DNA of 64,000 bases from Stentor roeselii (GCA_006503475.1 RSEH01000164.1:45163-109162); one strand, 5' to 3'; numbered from the stretch's first letter, positions 43,149-52,532 are shown. Numbers and translations are program-made. Notes: generated by a model not told the origin, from the sequence alone.

Positions 43149-44408
43149 CTAAATATTCAAAAATTTAAAAGAGCAAAACATATCAGTAAAGCTCTGATCA
43201 TTTTTTTCTTCCACAACACTCTTCACCATTTCCTTAGAAATCTCCTGATCATACTCCAATCGAACAACATCAAAAATAAGTGTAGCAGAATAATGAGCAA
43301 GTTCATCAGCCATACTTTCCGAATGTTGATTCCCAATCTGAACCTTACACAAGTCAAGTACTTCCTGAAAGGAAAGTTTTCCATTATTATCCAAATCATA
43401 AACCTTGAAAAACAAGTCAATCTTCTCCGAATTGCTTCCATTTTCAACTAAACTCACAGTACTCAAAAACTCATTCCAGCTGATAGTCCCTCCCAAATCA
43501 GAATCAAAAGAACTGAAAATTCTTTCCAATACAAAAGCTTTTTCAGGTCCACAATTCTGAAATTCAATAAAAGCCTTTTTGCTTATTCCAGATTTTATGT
43601 TGTGATTCGGGTCGATTGAGCAAGATAAAAGGATCAAAGTCTTGAACTTTGCAGTTAAACTCAGAATTTTTATTGCTGGAAGTTTGAACTTCGTCTTAAG
43701 TTCTTTCATTAGGAACTTGTCGATATTTGGGTAATTTTTTTCGATGTCTTTCAACAAATTACTCATTCCAAGTTTGATATTTTTTAACAGTTGAAATTTT
43801 TCTAAACTTTTACGAGTCGAGGTCTTTTTTTTTGAAGATTTTCGAGAAATTGATTCAGTTTGATTGAGTTTTGAAAACCTTGATAATCTTTTGTCACTTT
43901 TGCAGTGATAAGAGTTTTTAACACTTTCATTTCCAGGCTTTTGAGGAATTAAACTATCGCTTACAACGACGACTTCAGTATTTTTGTCGATTTCATGAAA
44001 ACATTTAAATATCTGGCCTTTTTCGTTGAGCAGGTACTTGAAAGTTCCGGAATATTCAAAAAAAATTTGGCAGTAGTTGAAAAAGTCCTGCATTTCTTTA
44101 ATGTGGTCTTTCGTTTCTTTCACTGTATGAAAAAAACCTTTGAGAGAAGATTTTAGAGGGGTTATTGAAGGGATCACGAAAAATTTTAATAAGGGTTTTC
44201 GCTGTTGAATGAGAATTGGCTGAAGCGAGGATTTTAAAGGTTTCGGGTCTGGTGAAAGAGAACGAGTGCTTAGCTTTTCTAGTGTTGAGGAACTTACTGA
44301 GTATCGACATGTAATTGGAAATGGAGAGAGTAATGGAGGAAGAGCTTTTTTGACTGTCCATCGAATTTTTTTATCTTTTCGATTGAATGACTGGCTATCT
44401 GTTATCAT
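43149..44408 (-). CDS. EF-hand protein with Ser/Lys-rich N-terminal region
   Basis: 419 residues. Residues 1-240 are basic, Ser-rich and contain no recognised domain. The C-terminal part (about 240-400) has a calmodulin-like layout. Two good EF-hand loops are visible: DSDLGGTISWNE and DLDNNGKLSFQE, each with acidic or Asn/Ser ligands at 1, 3, 5 and Glu at 12. A preceding pair position looks degenerate (NHNIKSGISKKAF). This is a Ca2+-binding regulatory protein; the partner is unknown. Confidence 0.85.
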   Translation of the reverse strand: MITDSQSFNRKDKKIRWTVKKALPPLLSPFPITCRYSVSSSTLEKLSTRSLSPDPKPLKSSLQPILIQQRKPLLKFFVIPSITPLKSSLKGFFHTVKETKDHIKEMQDFFNYCQIFFEYSGTFKYLLNEKGQIFKCFHEIDKNTEVVVVSDSLIPQKPGNESVKNSYHCKSDKRLSRFSKLNQTESISRKSSKKKTSTRKSLEKFQLLKNIKLGMSNLLKDIEKNYPNIDKFLMKELKTKFKLPAIKILSLTAKFKTLILLSCSIDPNHNIKSGISKKAFIEFQNCGPEKAFVLERIFSSFDSDLGGTISWNEFLSTVSLVENGSNSEKIDLFFKVYDLDNNGKLSFQEVLDLCKVQIGNQHSESMADELAHYSATLIFDVVRLEYDQEISKEMVKSVVEEKNDQSFTDMFCSFKFLNI

Positions 44409-44436
44409 AATATAATAATAATCGAGTAATCCAATA

Positions 44437-44538
44437 TTCTCTTTAAGATAAATTTACATAGAGACTATATTCTTTTCTTTAAGATAAATTACATAGAGAC
44501 TATATTCTTCTCTTTTAGATAAATTTACATAAGACTAA
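44437..44538. repeat. Tandem repeat, about 36-bp unit, just under three copies
   Basis: Three successive near-copies containing the core tttaagataaatt/acatagagactata, differing by single-base indels and substitutions. It lies directly upstream of the minus-strand EF-hand gene start. Confidence 0.8.
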
Positions 44539-44691
44539 GAAGAGCTCTCTAAATTTATCAAGAAATTATAAACAACAGTTTTTTTTAAAACATTTACCTA
44601 AAAAGAGCCAACATCCAAACACTAAAACTAAACCTTTTCAAATCACATAAAAAAGAAACCCTCTAACCCTTCATTATCCTTCAAGATAAAT

Positions 44692-44877
44692 ATGTTAAAA
44701 GATCTAATAAAACTCGCCCTTCCAAGACGATCAAAACTAAACCTATGGTACTCAAATCGTTTCAGACAAGCAGCCAAGACAAACCTGAAGCCGCGCATCC
44801 AGTACATGAAACTCAATTCCTTCGAAGTGGTGCCTTCAACACTCCCCCCTCAAGAACCGACGACGATGACTTCTTAA
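44692..44877 (+). CDS. Small hypothetical basic protein
   Basis: 61 residues, ATG in an AAATATG context, stop TAA. The N-terminal half is basic and amphipathic (MLKDLIKLALPRRSKLNLWY), which could be a mitochondrial targeting or RNA-binding segment. Codon composition is richer in G and C than non-coding surroundings, supporting a real gene. It stops 46 bp before the next gene. No family recognised. Confidence 0.5.
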   Translation: MLKDLIKLALPRRSKLNLWYSNRFRQAAKTNLKPRIQYMKLNSFEVVPSTLPPQEPTTMTS

Positions 44878-44923
44878 TGAAGACCTAGTTAGTTGAAACC
44901 TTATTTTGCCTAGTTTCTTATAA

Positions 44924-45238
44924 ATGGCATATCAACCTGACTGGGCGATTCAAAACCGGATTAAACAAGACATTAAATACGCAGACGCCGAAGTTTACAA
45001 GAGAAAAATGCAGGACATTGCGAAGACTTCTACTTGGCATGAACGACAGCAAAAGTTCGAAGTCGCTCGAAATAACATCTGGGCTGAAAAACAAGCAACT
45101 GCTGAACTCAGGGTAGCCAATAATGAACTTAAGGAAAGAAGAAGGTGCAGACTTAGAGACCTTCTTCAGGAAGAAGCGAAAATGTATGAAGTTGAACTTG
45201 CGAAGAAAGGACTAGCGATTTATAGAGATAAACTTTAA
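44924..45238 (+). CDS. CFAP141: CFAP141-like ciliary microtubule inner protein
   Basis: 104 residues, almost wholly helical, rich in Arg, Lys and Glu. The C-terminal LRDLLQEEAKMYEVELAKKG followed by LAIYRDKL matches in spacing and character the C-terminus of CFAP141 (C1orf189), a short helical protein on the inner wall of axonemal doublet microtubules. The central WHERQQKFEVARNNIWAEKQ has the expected charged helix. Length equals the family's ~100 residues. Such small inner proteins are conserved across ciliates. The assignment rests on short-pattern similarity recalled from the family. Confidence 0.6.
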   Translation: MAYQPDWAIQNRIKQDIKYADAEVYKRKMQDIAKTSTWHERQQKFEVARNNIWAEKQATAELRVANNELKERRRCRLRDLLQEEAKMYEVELAKKGLAIYRDKL

Positions 45239-45579
45239 AGATTGTTTAAGTTTTGGATTTTTAGGATTTTTTGGGGATTTTTTGGGTTTAGGTTGGGTTT
45301 TGGGAAGTTGGTTTGGGATGGATTGGATTTTTGGTTTGATGAGGATTTTAGAGTTTTTTGAAGTTTTTGGGTTTAAATGTGAAGAAGAAATTTTTATTTT
45401 AGAGGATGTTTATTTTGCATGCTGTTAATATTTTATCTATGAATTCAACGAGTTAATTGGACTTTTGAATTAAATATCCTGTCTTTAAAATAATAAACTT
45501 GATAACAATTCTTTATTAATGGAATTCCCTATTAAACGAAGTGAATTTAATTTTCTCTACACTAAGGTTAACTATCTAA
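45239..45579. other. G/T-rich 3' region and spacer
   Basis: The first ~130 bp after the CFAP141-like stop are almost entirely G and T on the plus strand (runs such as gggattttttgggttt). The remainder is AT-rich. Probably the 3' UTR plus spacer. It is not a regular telomeric repeat. Confidence 0.5.
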
Positions 45580-46017
45580 TTAAAAGGAATAATAGTACTG
45601 CCAGCACGACAATACAATCAAATTTCCATTGATGTCTTGGTTACTGAGTACATACTCCTTGATGTACTGTCCGTTTTGATCTCCAGAGAATGTATGAGTT
45701 AAGAAGGAATTTTGCTGTCCTCGATAGTAAGTTGTCGATAAATTCGTCTGGGTGTAGTGCCACTCTAGCCTGTTATAGTTTGTCCCGATTGACAGGAACT
45801 GGACAAACACAGTCGAGCTGAAAATCCCAGTCATGTTGACAGCCATGCTGCTGTTGTTCTCTGTGGGCCATGGAGACACATCAAAATAAGTGACGTTAAA
45901 GACAGGGTTCGGCACGCAAGACTTACCCATTTGCTGATTCAAGTCTTCTGGAACTTCTAAGAAATTCCCTGCATTGGATAAAGAAATGATGAACAAGATT
46001 AGGATCAGACTTTTCAT
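45580..46017 (-). CDS. Small secreted glycoprotein, possible ML-type lipid-binding fold, paralogue A
   Basis: 145 residues from the ATG at 46015-46017. The N-terminus (MKSLILILFIISLSNAG) is a signal peptide. The mature part has Cys near both ends and several NxS/T sites (NVT, NSS, NMT, NLS). The pattern CVPNPVFNVTYFDVSPWP then alternating hydrophobic strands resembles MD-2-related lipid-recognition (ML) domains, though the usual PC motif is PW here. It shares about half its residues with the gene at 46742. An in-frame GTG lies three codons upstream in both genes. Likely secreted, vacuolar or phagosomal. Confidence 0.7.
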   Translation of the reverse strand: MKSLILILFIISLSNAGNFLEVPEDLNQQMGKSCVPNPVFNVTYFDVSPWPTENNSSMAVNMTGIFSSTVFVQFLSIGTNYNRLEWHYTQTNLSTTYYRGQQNSFLTHTFSGDQNGQYIKEYVLSNQDINGNLIVLSCWQYYYSF

Positions 46018-46741
46018 TTTTTTCACCAGGATTTTTTGTGTTTTTGAATAGTTTTGATTGAATTTATATACTGAAAGTTCTGTTTAGATTAAGAAGTTTT
46101 TTATAGTTTCTTGTTATGATATTGAATTTATATACTGAAAGTTCTGTTTAGCTCAGGAAGTTTTTCATAGTTTCTTGTTATGATATTGAATTTATATACT
46201 GAAAGTTCTGTTTAGCTCAGGAAGTTTTTCATAGTTTCTTGTTATGATATTGAATTTATTGACTGAAAGTTCTATTTAGCTTAGGAAGTTTTTCATAGTT
46301 TCTTGTTATGATATAGGTTTGTATTTCAAGGATTTTTCTTTATTTATAGTGAAAATTTTGGAGTGAGTTGTGGATCATTTTTGAATGGATATTACCTTTG
46401 AATGGTTCACCTTCAATCCTTATAAATCTCCTCATAAATCCTTATCGATTTTTCTATAATCATTCTTTGTTTCAATCACCGTACAACTAATCAATATATC
46501 TCACATAAAACCTTCACTTCCAATCCAATCATCAGAAACACTCTTCCCAATATCTAAATCTCGAATCTAATCTCAAAATCCAAATCAAACCAAACCCACA
46601 ACAATTTTCTAAAACATCCACAAAAAAACTTCTTCCTAAAAATTCTTCCAAGATTCTTCCAAAACTTACCAAAAATCTGACCAATATCTTCCTATATAAA
46701 CATTTAATAATAAATCTAATCCTTTAAAATACTAATCTAAG
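46018..46741. other. Spacer with 4 x 64-bp repeat between the two secreted-protein paralogues
   Basis: It starts directly upstream of paralogue A. The repeat (46060-46315) takes up the first third; the rest is AC-rich on the plus strand without features. Confidence 0.5.
46060..46315. repeat. Tandem repeat, four copies of a 64-bp unit
   Basis: Four head-to-tail copies starting at 46060, 46124, 46188 and 46252, each exactly 64 bp. Copies 2 and 3 are identical or nearly so; copies 1 and 4 carry a few substitutions. The unit contains ctgaaagttctgtttag. It lies 43 bp upstream of the minus-strand secreted-protein gene, so in its promoter or 5' UTR. Confidence 0.95.
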
Positions 46742-47179
46742 TTAAATTCCGTATTCAAACTGCCAACACGCCAAATGAATATAATTTCCGTTTCTATCCT
46801 GGTTGCTTAGAACTACTTCTTTAATATACTGTCCATTCTGTTCACCCGAGTAAGTATGGGCAATATAAGTCTCAGCCTGTCCTTGAGTGTAATTCGCTGA
46901 GATATTAGTATGGGTGTAATGCCATTGTTGCCTGTTAAAGTTAGTCCCAATCGCAAAGAACTGAACAAAGACATTCCTGCTAAAGGCGCCTGTGATGTTC
47001 AAGGCAAGACTGCTGTTCTTCACTGGAGGCCAAGGCGTCACATCAAATGAACTCACGTTGAAAACCGGGTTAGGGATACACTGATGACCCACCTGCTGTT
47101 GTAGCTCAGGTTGGACTTCTAGGAAAGTCCCAGCAATAGCTACAGAAACAATCAAGAAAACTGGAAGAAGACCTTTCAT
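46742..47179 (-). CDS. Small secreted glycoprotein, possible ML-type lipid-binding fold, paralogue B
   Basis: 145 residues from the ATG at 47177-47179, the same length as paralogue A. Signal peptide MKGLLPVFLIVSVAIAG. Conserved blocks with A: CIPNPVFNVSSFDVTPWP, FVQFFAIGTNFNRQQWHYT, SGEQNGQYIKEVVLSNQDRN. N-glycosylation sites and the terminal Cys positions are kept. The two are a local duplication. Function is uncertain beyond a secreted or lumenal beta-rich protein. Confidence 0.72.
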   Translation of the reverse strand: MKGLLPVFLIVSVAIAGTFLEVQPELQQQVGHQCIPNPVFNVSSFDVTPWPPVKNSSLALNITGAFSRNVFVQFFAIGTNFNRQQWHYTHTNISANYTQGQAETYIAHTYSGEQNGQYIKEVVLSNQDRNGNYIHLACWQFEYGI

Positions 47180-47354
47180 TTTTTTCACCTATTATAATAT
47201 GTCTCTCCAAATCTCTAAAATTTTAACAATTCCAAATTCCTCACTTTTCAGAATATTTTCTACTTCCTCGTCTTTCTCCAAAACCTATAAAATCCGAATT
47301 TTTTCCGAAATCTTAAAACTTTCATTTTCCATTCACAAGATCCTCTAATAATTA

Positions 47355-47729
47355 ATGCTCAAATCAATCACTTCGAAAAATCTAAGAAAATCGACTCAGC
47401 CAGGAAGATACGTCGAACTTTCTCCAAGAACTTTGACATTCAGAAAAAACGACTCAAGTCAAGTGATCAGATTGCAAGAATGTGACTCGACAAAAGAAAT
47501 CAAGCCGAATATGGAACTAAGGAAAAGTCTTGTAAAGCTTGAAAAGATGCAAGAGACAAAAGAAGATGTTTATAATAGGAATAAGCGCTGGCAAGAAAAA
47601 ATCCTGGAAAAAGTCAATGGAAAGAGGTGGGACTTGAAGGTCTCTGAGATGAATTCTTGCACTTTCACCCCGAGTCTTACTAGGACAACTTCTCAGAATA
47701 TCAGGGTAGGCAGAAGGATGAATAATTAA
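47355..47729 (+). CDS. Hypothetical basic protein
   Basis: 124 residues, ATG to TAA, rich in Lys, Arg and Ser. The middle (about 55-90) is helical (LRKSLVKLEKMQETKEDVYN). The motif CTFTPSL near the C-terminus resembles the short CxFxPxL-type elements common in ciliate axonemal or cytoskeletal proteins, a weak similarity. No domain recognised. It is divergent from secreted-protein paralogue B. Confidence 0.6.
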   Translation: MLKSITSKNLRKSTQPGRYVELSPRTLTFRKNDSSQVIRLQECDSTKEIKPNMELRKSLVKLEKMQETKEDVYNRNKRWQEKILEKVNGKRWDLKVSEMNSCTFTPSLTRTTSQNIRVGRRMNN

Positions 47730-48070
47730 GTGTAAATGAATGATTAGAGGGAATAAGTTATTCTCGAAGGAATCAGGTTGAACTGTTGGAAATTTTATCA
47801 ATTGAATAATTTCCAATTGGTAAGATGGTAAATTTAAATAAATAGTTTTTGTCAGCCGTTGAGATAAAATTCATCTTCTTTGAAAATTATCAAAAACTTT
47901 CTAAGTTCTTCTCAGTAAAAAACCTTAAATATCACCATCAAACACGAAACCTTTAAAACATTTTTCTTCCTTTTCCCAATTTTCCCAGTAGTTTTATCAG
48001 TACCCCACCTAATACCCAGAAAACCATTCATTTAAAAAAAAACCCGATCAAAATTTTCCATAATTAAAAC
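47730..48070. other. Intergenic spacer
   Basis: 341 bp between same-strand genes. The last ~150 bp are AC-rich on the plus strand up to the ATG of the PKG-like gene. No specific element recognised. Confidence 0.4.
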
Positions 48071-50716
48071 ATGGGCGCAGCATGTGTAATGTGTACAAAA
48101 AAATCCTCAAAAGGAAATCCCCGAGTCTATATAAACGAAAAAAACTACAACAACCGTAAAACCAGACAAAAAATCAAAATAGACGAAATCTTAGATGAAG
48201 AAGGCGATGCTCCATACGTATCACCTGAAGACAAGGCGAAAACAAGAGACGATATCGACTTTTTAAAGAAATCCTTATCAAAAAGTTTAGAATTTAACAA
48301 GTTGACAGAAGACCAGCTTGACTCAGTAGTGAGTCACATGAGGTACTACACCTTCCAGTCAGATGAAATCGTCTGCAAGCAGGGCTCTGTCGGGTCCGTC
48401 TTTTTCGTAGTCGCTCGAGGCCGTCTTGTAGTCCTAGCTGACGGCAAACAGGTCAACGAGTTAACACCTTCTCACTGTTTCGGCGAAGTGGCTCTTTTGC
48501 ATGAGACTAAAAGAACAGCGACAGTGAAAACGACTGAAAGTACTCAATTGTGGGGAGTGGACAGAAAGACCTTTAGAAGTACTTTAGACCATTTAAATGC
48601 GAATGAATATGCGGAAAATAAGAATTTGATTATGAGTATTCCTTCTTTCAAGATACTCAATAATATTCAGTTGGAGTCTCTCATCAGCTCTGTTGGAATC
48701 TCGGTTTATGGACCTGGGCAGGTCATTGTCACTCAGGGAGAGGTCGGCGACTTACTCTTTATCATAAAGCAAGGGTCGGTCACCTGCACAGAGGACGGCC
48801 GTATCACTAGAACTATGGAAAAAGGAGAATACTTCGGTGAAAAAGCTCTTTTTTCTCATAATTCTCTAAGGTCTGCATCAGTCACTGCCAGTGAGTACGT
48901 CAAGTGCCTCACCATTGGAAGAAGTACATTGACTGACCTTCTTGGTTCCTCTATTCAGGTCTTGGTTCATAAAAACTCTGCACGAATCGCATTTGATAAA
49001 AATTGTTATTTGCAGAAACTCACCAGGACTCAATATGAAAAACTTTTATGTTGTCTTCAGATTCATGAGAAAAAAAGTGGAGAAATCGTTATTCATAAAG
49101 GGACGGCGAAAAATGAACAGATTGTTATTATTTTGAAAGGAGAACTCGTTGATAATGAAGGATATGTTTCGTTTGGGGAAAGTGATATTATTGGAATTGA
49201 GGATATTATTCAGGAGGGTGATGAGCAGTTTTTTTTGGATTACTTTGCCAAAGGGCAGGTGGATGTTGGCTTGATTGATAAGAAAAAATTTTTTGAAGCT
49301 ATTGGAGGGGACTACTCACGAGCAACCGCTTACAACGAAACGATAAAAGCTTTAAAGCATTTCGAAATCTTCCGAAACCTAACCGAAGACCAACTCGAGA
49401 CCTTATCCCAAGTATTAAAACCAGCAACATTCACAAAAGATTTTTTAATTTTCACTCAAAATGATCAAGGAACTTCAATGTTCTTAATAATCTCAGGCCA
49501 AGTCGATGTATTAGTGAACGGCACAGTAGTAAGAACAATAAGCAAAAACGGTTATTTCGGCGAGCGTTCTCTTTTAACAGGCGACATCCGCTCAGCGACA
49601 GCCAAATGTTTAGCAGAAGTCTCCTGCTGGGTGTTGTTCAAGGCCGACTTCGACACAGTCTTCGACAAGAAGCTGAAAGAATTGCTTTACAAGCGAATAG
49701 AACTTCAAGATGACAGCATCAAACTCACAGACCTTCAAATAATAAAGCCAATTGGACAAGGTACTTACGGCAACGTCTTTTTAGTCGCTCATAAGTCAAG
49801 AAAGACTCTTTTCGCGTTAAAAACAGTCAGTAAACAGAAGATCCAGGCTTACGAGATACAAGAAAACCTTCTTCATGAGAGAAAAAGTCTTTTACAAGTC
49901 GATCACATGTTTATCTTAAAACTCGTCAAAACCTTTCGAGATGAGAACCGTCTTTACTTTTTAAGTGAATATATCAACGGCCTCACCATCAGCGACATTC
50001 AAAAGAAACTTAAAAAGTTTTCACTTCCTGAATGCAAGTTTTACATGGCGTGCATTTTACTGATGTTGGAATATCTTCATGAACAGAATATTGTTTATAG
50101 AGGACTTAATCCTGATAATTTAATGATCGATATTGAAGGGTATCCGAAACTTATTGACTTTGGAACTGCGAAGATTATAAAAGGCAGGACTTATACTATT
50201 GTGAATACTGCTTATCATTATATTGCTCCTGAAATCATCGCTGGACATGGGTATAACTTGAGTTCTGATTATTGGAGTGCTGGGATTCTGCTTTATGAAC
50301 TTTTGTATGGAGAGTTGCCTTTTGGAGAAGAGGAAAATGATGCGTATTCTATTTTTGAAAGTATTTTGCAGTGCAAACTTAGGTTTCCTACGGATTCTGA
50401 TAATAAGGATAAGGTGAAGGATTTGCTTGGGCAACTTATTTGTAAAAATTCTACTTCTAGGCTTAATGGAGGACTTGAAGCTTTGAAGGGACATCCTTGG
50501 TTTATTAGTATCAACTGGGAAAAACTTATTAGAAAAGCGCTACCTACTTCTTATAAACCTATTTTGAAAAATATTAACAAGGAAATTGACTCGGCTTTGA
50601 AACAGAAGAAAGATATCAATGAAATCATTTCAGAAATAGAAAAAAACCAACCTAATCCCAAAAGACGAGCCTTTGATAGAGTTGCTCCGAACTGGGATGA
50701 GGAATTTAGTACATAA
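48071..50716 (+). CDS. PKG-like protein with four cNMP-binding-type domains and a probable pseudokinase domain (second copy)
   Basis: 881 residues, the same architecture as the gene at 13145 but clearly diverged. N-terminus MGAACVMC fits myristoylation plus palmitoylation. cNMP cassettes: FGEVALLHETKRTATV (A), FGEKALFSHNSLRSASV (B), a third domain without cassette (C), and FGERSLLTGDIRSATA (D). The kinase domain has an intact Gly-rich loop (GQGTYGNVF), ATP-Lys (ALKTVSKQK) and DFG (D696). The catalytic loop reads YRGLNPDN (676-683) instead of YRDLKPEN: catalytic Asp is Gly and Lys is Asn. Phosphotransfer should be severely impaired. The C-terminus ends NWDEEF, the WDxxF-type tail of cyclic-nucleotide-dependent kinases. 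Likely a membrane-anchored cyclic-nucleotide sensor or scaffold. Confidence 0.92.
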   Translation: MGAACVMCTKKSSKGNPRVYINEKNYNNRKTRQKIKIDEILDEEGDAPYVSPEDKAKTRDDIDFLKKSLSKSLEFNKLTEDQLDSVVSHMRYYTFQSDEIVCKQGSVGSVFFVVARGRLVVLADGKQVNELTPSHCFGEVALLHETKRTATVKTTESTQLWGVDRKTFRSTLDHLNANEYAENKNLIMSIPSFKILNNIQLESLISSVGISVYGPGQVIVTQGEVGDLLFIIKQGSVTCTEDGRITRTMEKGEYFGEKALFSHNSLRSASVTASEYVKCLTIGRSTLTDLLGSSIQVLVHKNSARIAFDKNCYLQKLTRTQYEKLLCCLQIHEKKSGEIVIHKGTAKNEQIVIILKGELVDNEGYVSFGESDIIGIEDIIQEGDEQFFLDYFAKGQVDVGLIDKKKFFEAIGGDYSRATAYNETIKALKHFEIFRNLTEDQLETLSQVLKPATFTKDFLIFTQNDQGTSMFLIISGQVDVLVNGTVVRTISKNGYFGERSLLTGDIRSATAKCLAEVSCWVLFKADFDTVFDKKLKELLYKRIELQDDSIKLTDLQIIKPIGQGTYGNVFLVAHKSRKTLFALKTVSKQKIQAYEIQENLLHERKSLLQVDHMFILKLVKTFRDENRLYFLSEYINGLTISDIQKKLKKFSLPECKFYMACILLMLEYLHEQNIVYRGLNPDNLMIDIEGYPKLIDFGTAKIIKGRTYTIVNTAYHYIAPEIIAGHGYNLSSDYWSAGILLYELLYGELPFGEEENDAYSIFESILQCKLRFPTDSDNKDKVKDLLGQLICKNSTSRLNGGLEALKGHPWFISINWEKLIRKALPTSYKPILKNINKEIDSALKQKKDINEIISEIEKNQPNPKRRAFDRVAPNWDEEFST

Positions 50717-50768
50717 GTATTTTCTCTTTTAATCCTTGAAGTAAATTTAAATGGATAGAATTTTTATA

Positions 50769-52532
50769 ATGGGATCATGCAAAAGCTCACTAGCTGACAA
50801 ACACAGGGGAAAATCTATAGTAGTGAAAAATGGTGTAAGGAAGGATTTATTAACATTAAAAGAGAAAAAGTTCCTCAGTTTATTGTTCAATGAACTTTGT
50901 GTTAGGAATAATTCTAAAAACCTTTTGGAAAAAAATATATTTTTACTTGTCTTCAAACTGAAGGTGAATAATATCTAGGGTCTACTCGGCGAAGAACTCT
51001 TCGACAAAAGCGATTTCGACAAAGACGGATACTTAAACATTGAAACCTTTTTAGAAATCGTTTCAAATTACACATCAGGAGACCTAGAAACAATAAGTTC
51101 AAATCTATTCAAAATATGTGACCTTGACTCAGACGGTCAAATTTCAAAGAAGGAGTTCCTGATAACAGTAATAAAAACGCAGCTCGGTCCTACACTAATC
51201 GAGTCATTCGATCACATGAGTTCATTCCCAACTCACATGAAACTACGAAAGACTGACTCAAACTTCGCAATAACTTGTCCATCAGAGACCCAAACGGACT
51301 TCACCCAACAAAAAGAAAACTTTCCAAATTTAATGACCCTTCCCATGTCTTTTCCTCTTTCCCAAAATGACTTCACCGAATTTCTCTTCCGAGAAAAGCA
51401 GGTTTTCGAGCTGATAACGAACAAGTTTCTATATAAAAACTGGAAAGAATCACAAAACTACCTGATTTATAAACCTTCTCAATCAACACAAGCGAAAATC
51501 ACCTTTAAAGGAAAACTTTGCAATAAAATCCTTTCGTTAACTGAACACTTTTTAATGATTTTTCATGAAAGTAAAGGCTTGGAACTCGTCATTTTACTTC
51601 AAGATTTTTGTGTTAAGGTTAAAAATGCAGAGATGAGTCTTTTTTACTTCTCAAAAATCGGTGAAAGACTCAATTTTCTCTTCGAATCCGCAGAAATCTG
51701 TGAAAATTTCGCGAAAAATCTAAAAAAAATTCGAAGTTTTAAAGATTTTTACAAGATTGAAAAAAAAATCGGGTCTGGAAAATTTTCAGATGTTTTTCTC
51801 GCAACTGAAAAAAACACTGGAATAAGTTTCGCAGTTAAAATCATCAGAAAGCGAAAAATGAACAGAAATGAAAGAGAAATGATAAGAAAAGAAATAGAAA
51901 TCCTTGGAAATCTCAGACATCCTGGAATTCTCTGTTTGAAAGAAGTATTTGAAAGCAGGAAAAGTGTGAAAATCGTTGCAGAGTATGTGATTGGGGTGGA
52001 ATTAATCGAAATCATGAAAACCCGCCCTGCTGATGAGCGACTTGCAAGGGTTTTAATTAAAAAAATCCTGGAAACTCTGAAGTTTTTGCATTATTCTGCC
52101 GTGATTCATCGTGATATCAAGCCAGAAAACATCCTTGTAGTGAATCAAGATTCAGAAGTTCAGATAAAAATCATCGATTATGGCCTTTCTACTTACTTCA
52201 AACCAAATGAATTAAAAAAATTGAAATGTGGGACTCTTGGATACACTGCACCTGAAATGCTTTCAGGAGAGTATAATGAAAAAGTTGATGTTTGGAGTGT
52301 TGGAGTTGTTTGTTTCGCTTTTTTCACTGGAAAATTGCCTTTTTTTAGCTACTCTTTGGATGAGGTTGTTGAGATGACCAAGTTTAAAGACCCGAGCTTT
52401 GACTTTGAGGACTGGAAAATGTTTAGTAAAGAGTCACGGGACTTTTGCTTTGAGTTGCTGAATAAAAACCCTTCAGAGAGAATGTCTTGTGAAGAGGCTT
52501 TGAGTCATCCGTGGCTTCAAGAAGATTTGTAG
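50769..52532 (+). CDS. EF-hand / PH-like / Ser-Thr kinase (CDPK7-like arrangement)
   Basis: Two exons joined by removing a 15-nt intron (50964-50978) give 582 residues from the ATG at 50769. That start is preferred because it yields MGSCKSS, a myristoyl/palmitoyl motif; an ATG at 50751 would add six residues. EF-hands follow the intron: SDFDKDGYLNIE and DLDSDGQISKKE. A ~110-residue segment before the kinase (FLYKNWKESQNYLIYKPSQS ... FAKNLKKIRSF) has PH-like spacing. The kinase is complete: GSGKFSDVF, AVKIIRK, HRDIKPEN, DYG in place of DFG, and a CGTLGYTAPE activation segment. EF-hands placed N-terminal to a PH domain and kinase is the order of Toxoplasma CDPK7. Expected role: Ca2+-controlled kinase at membranes. 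Confidence 0.85.
50964..50978 (+). other. 15-nt intron (EF-hand kinase)
   Basis: gtgaataatatctag: GTG rather than GTA at the donor. Phase 0; removal joins VFKLK to GLLGEELFDKSD, leading straight into the EF-hand. Confidence 0.9.
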
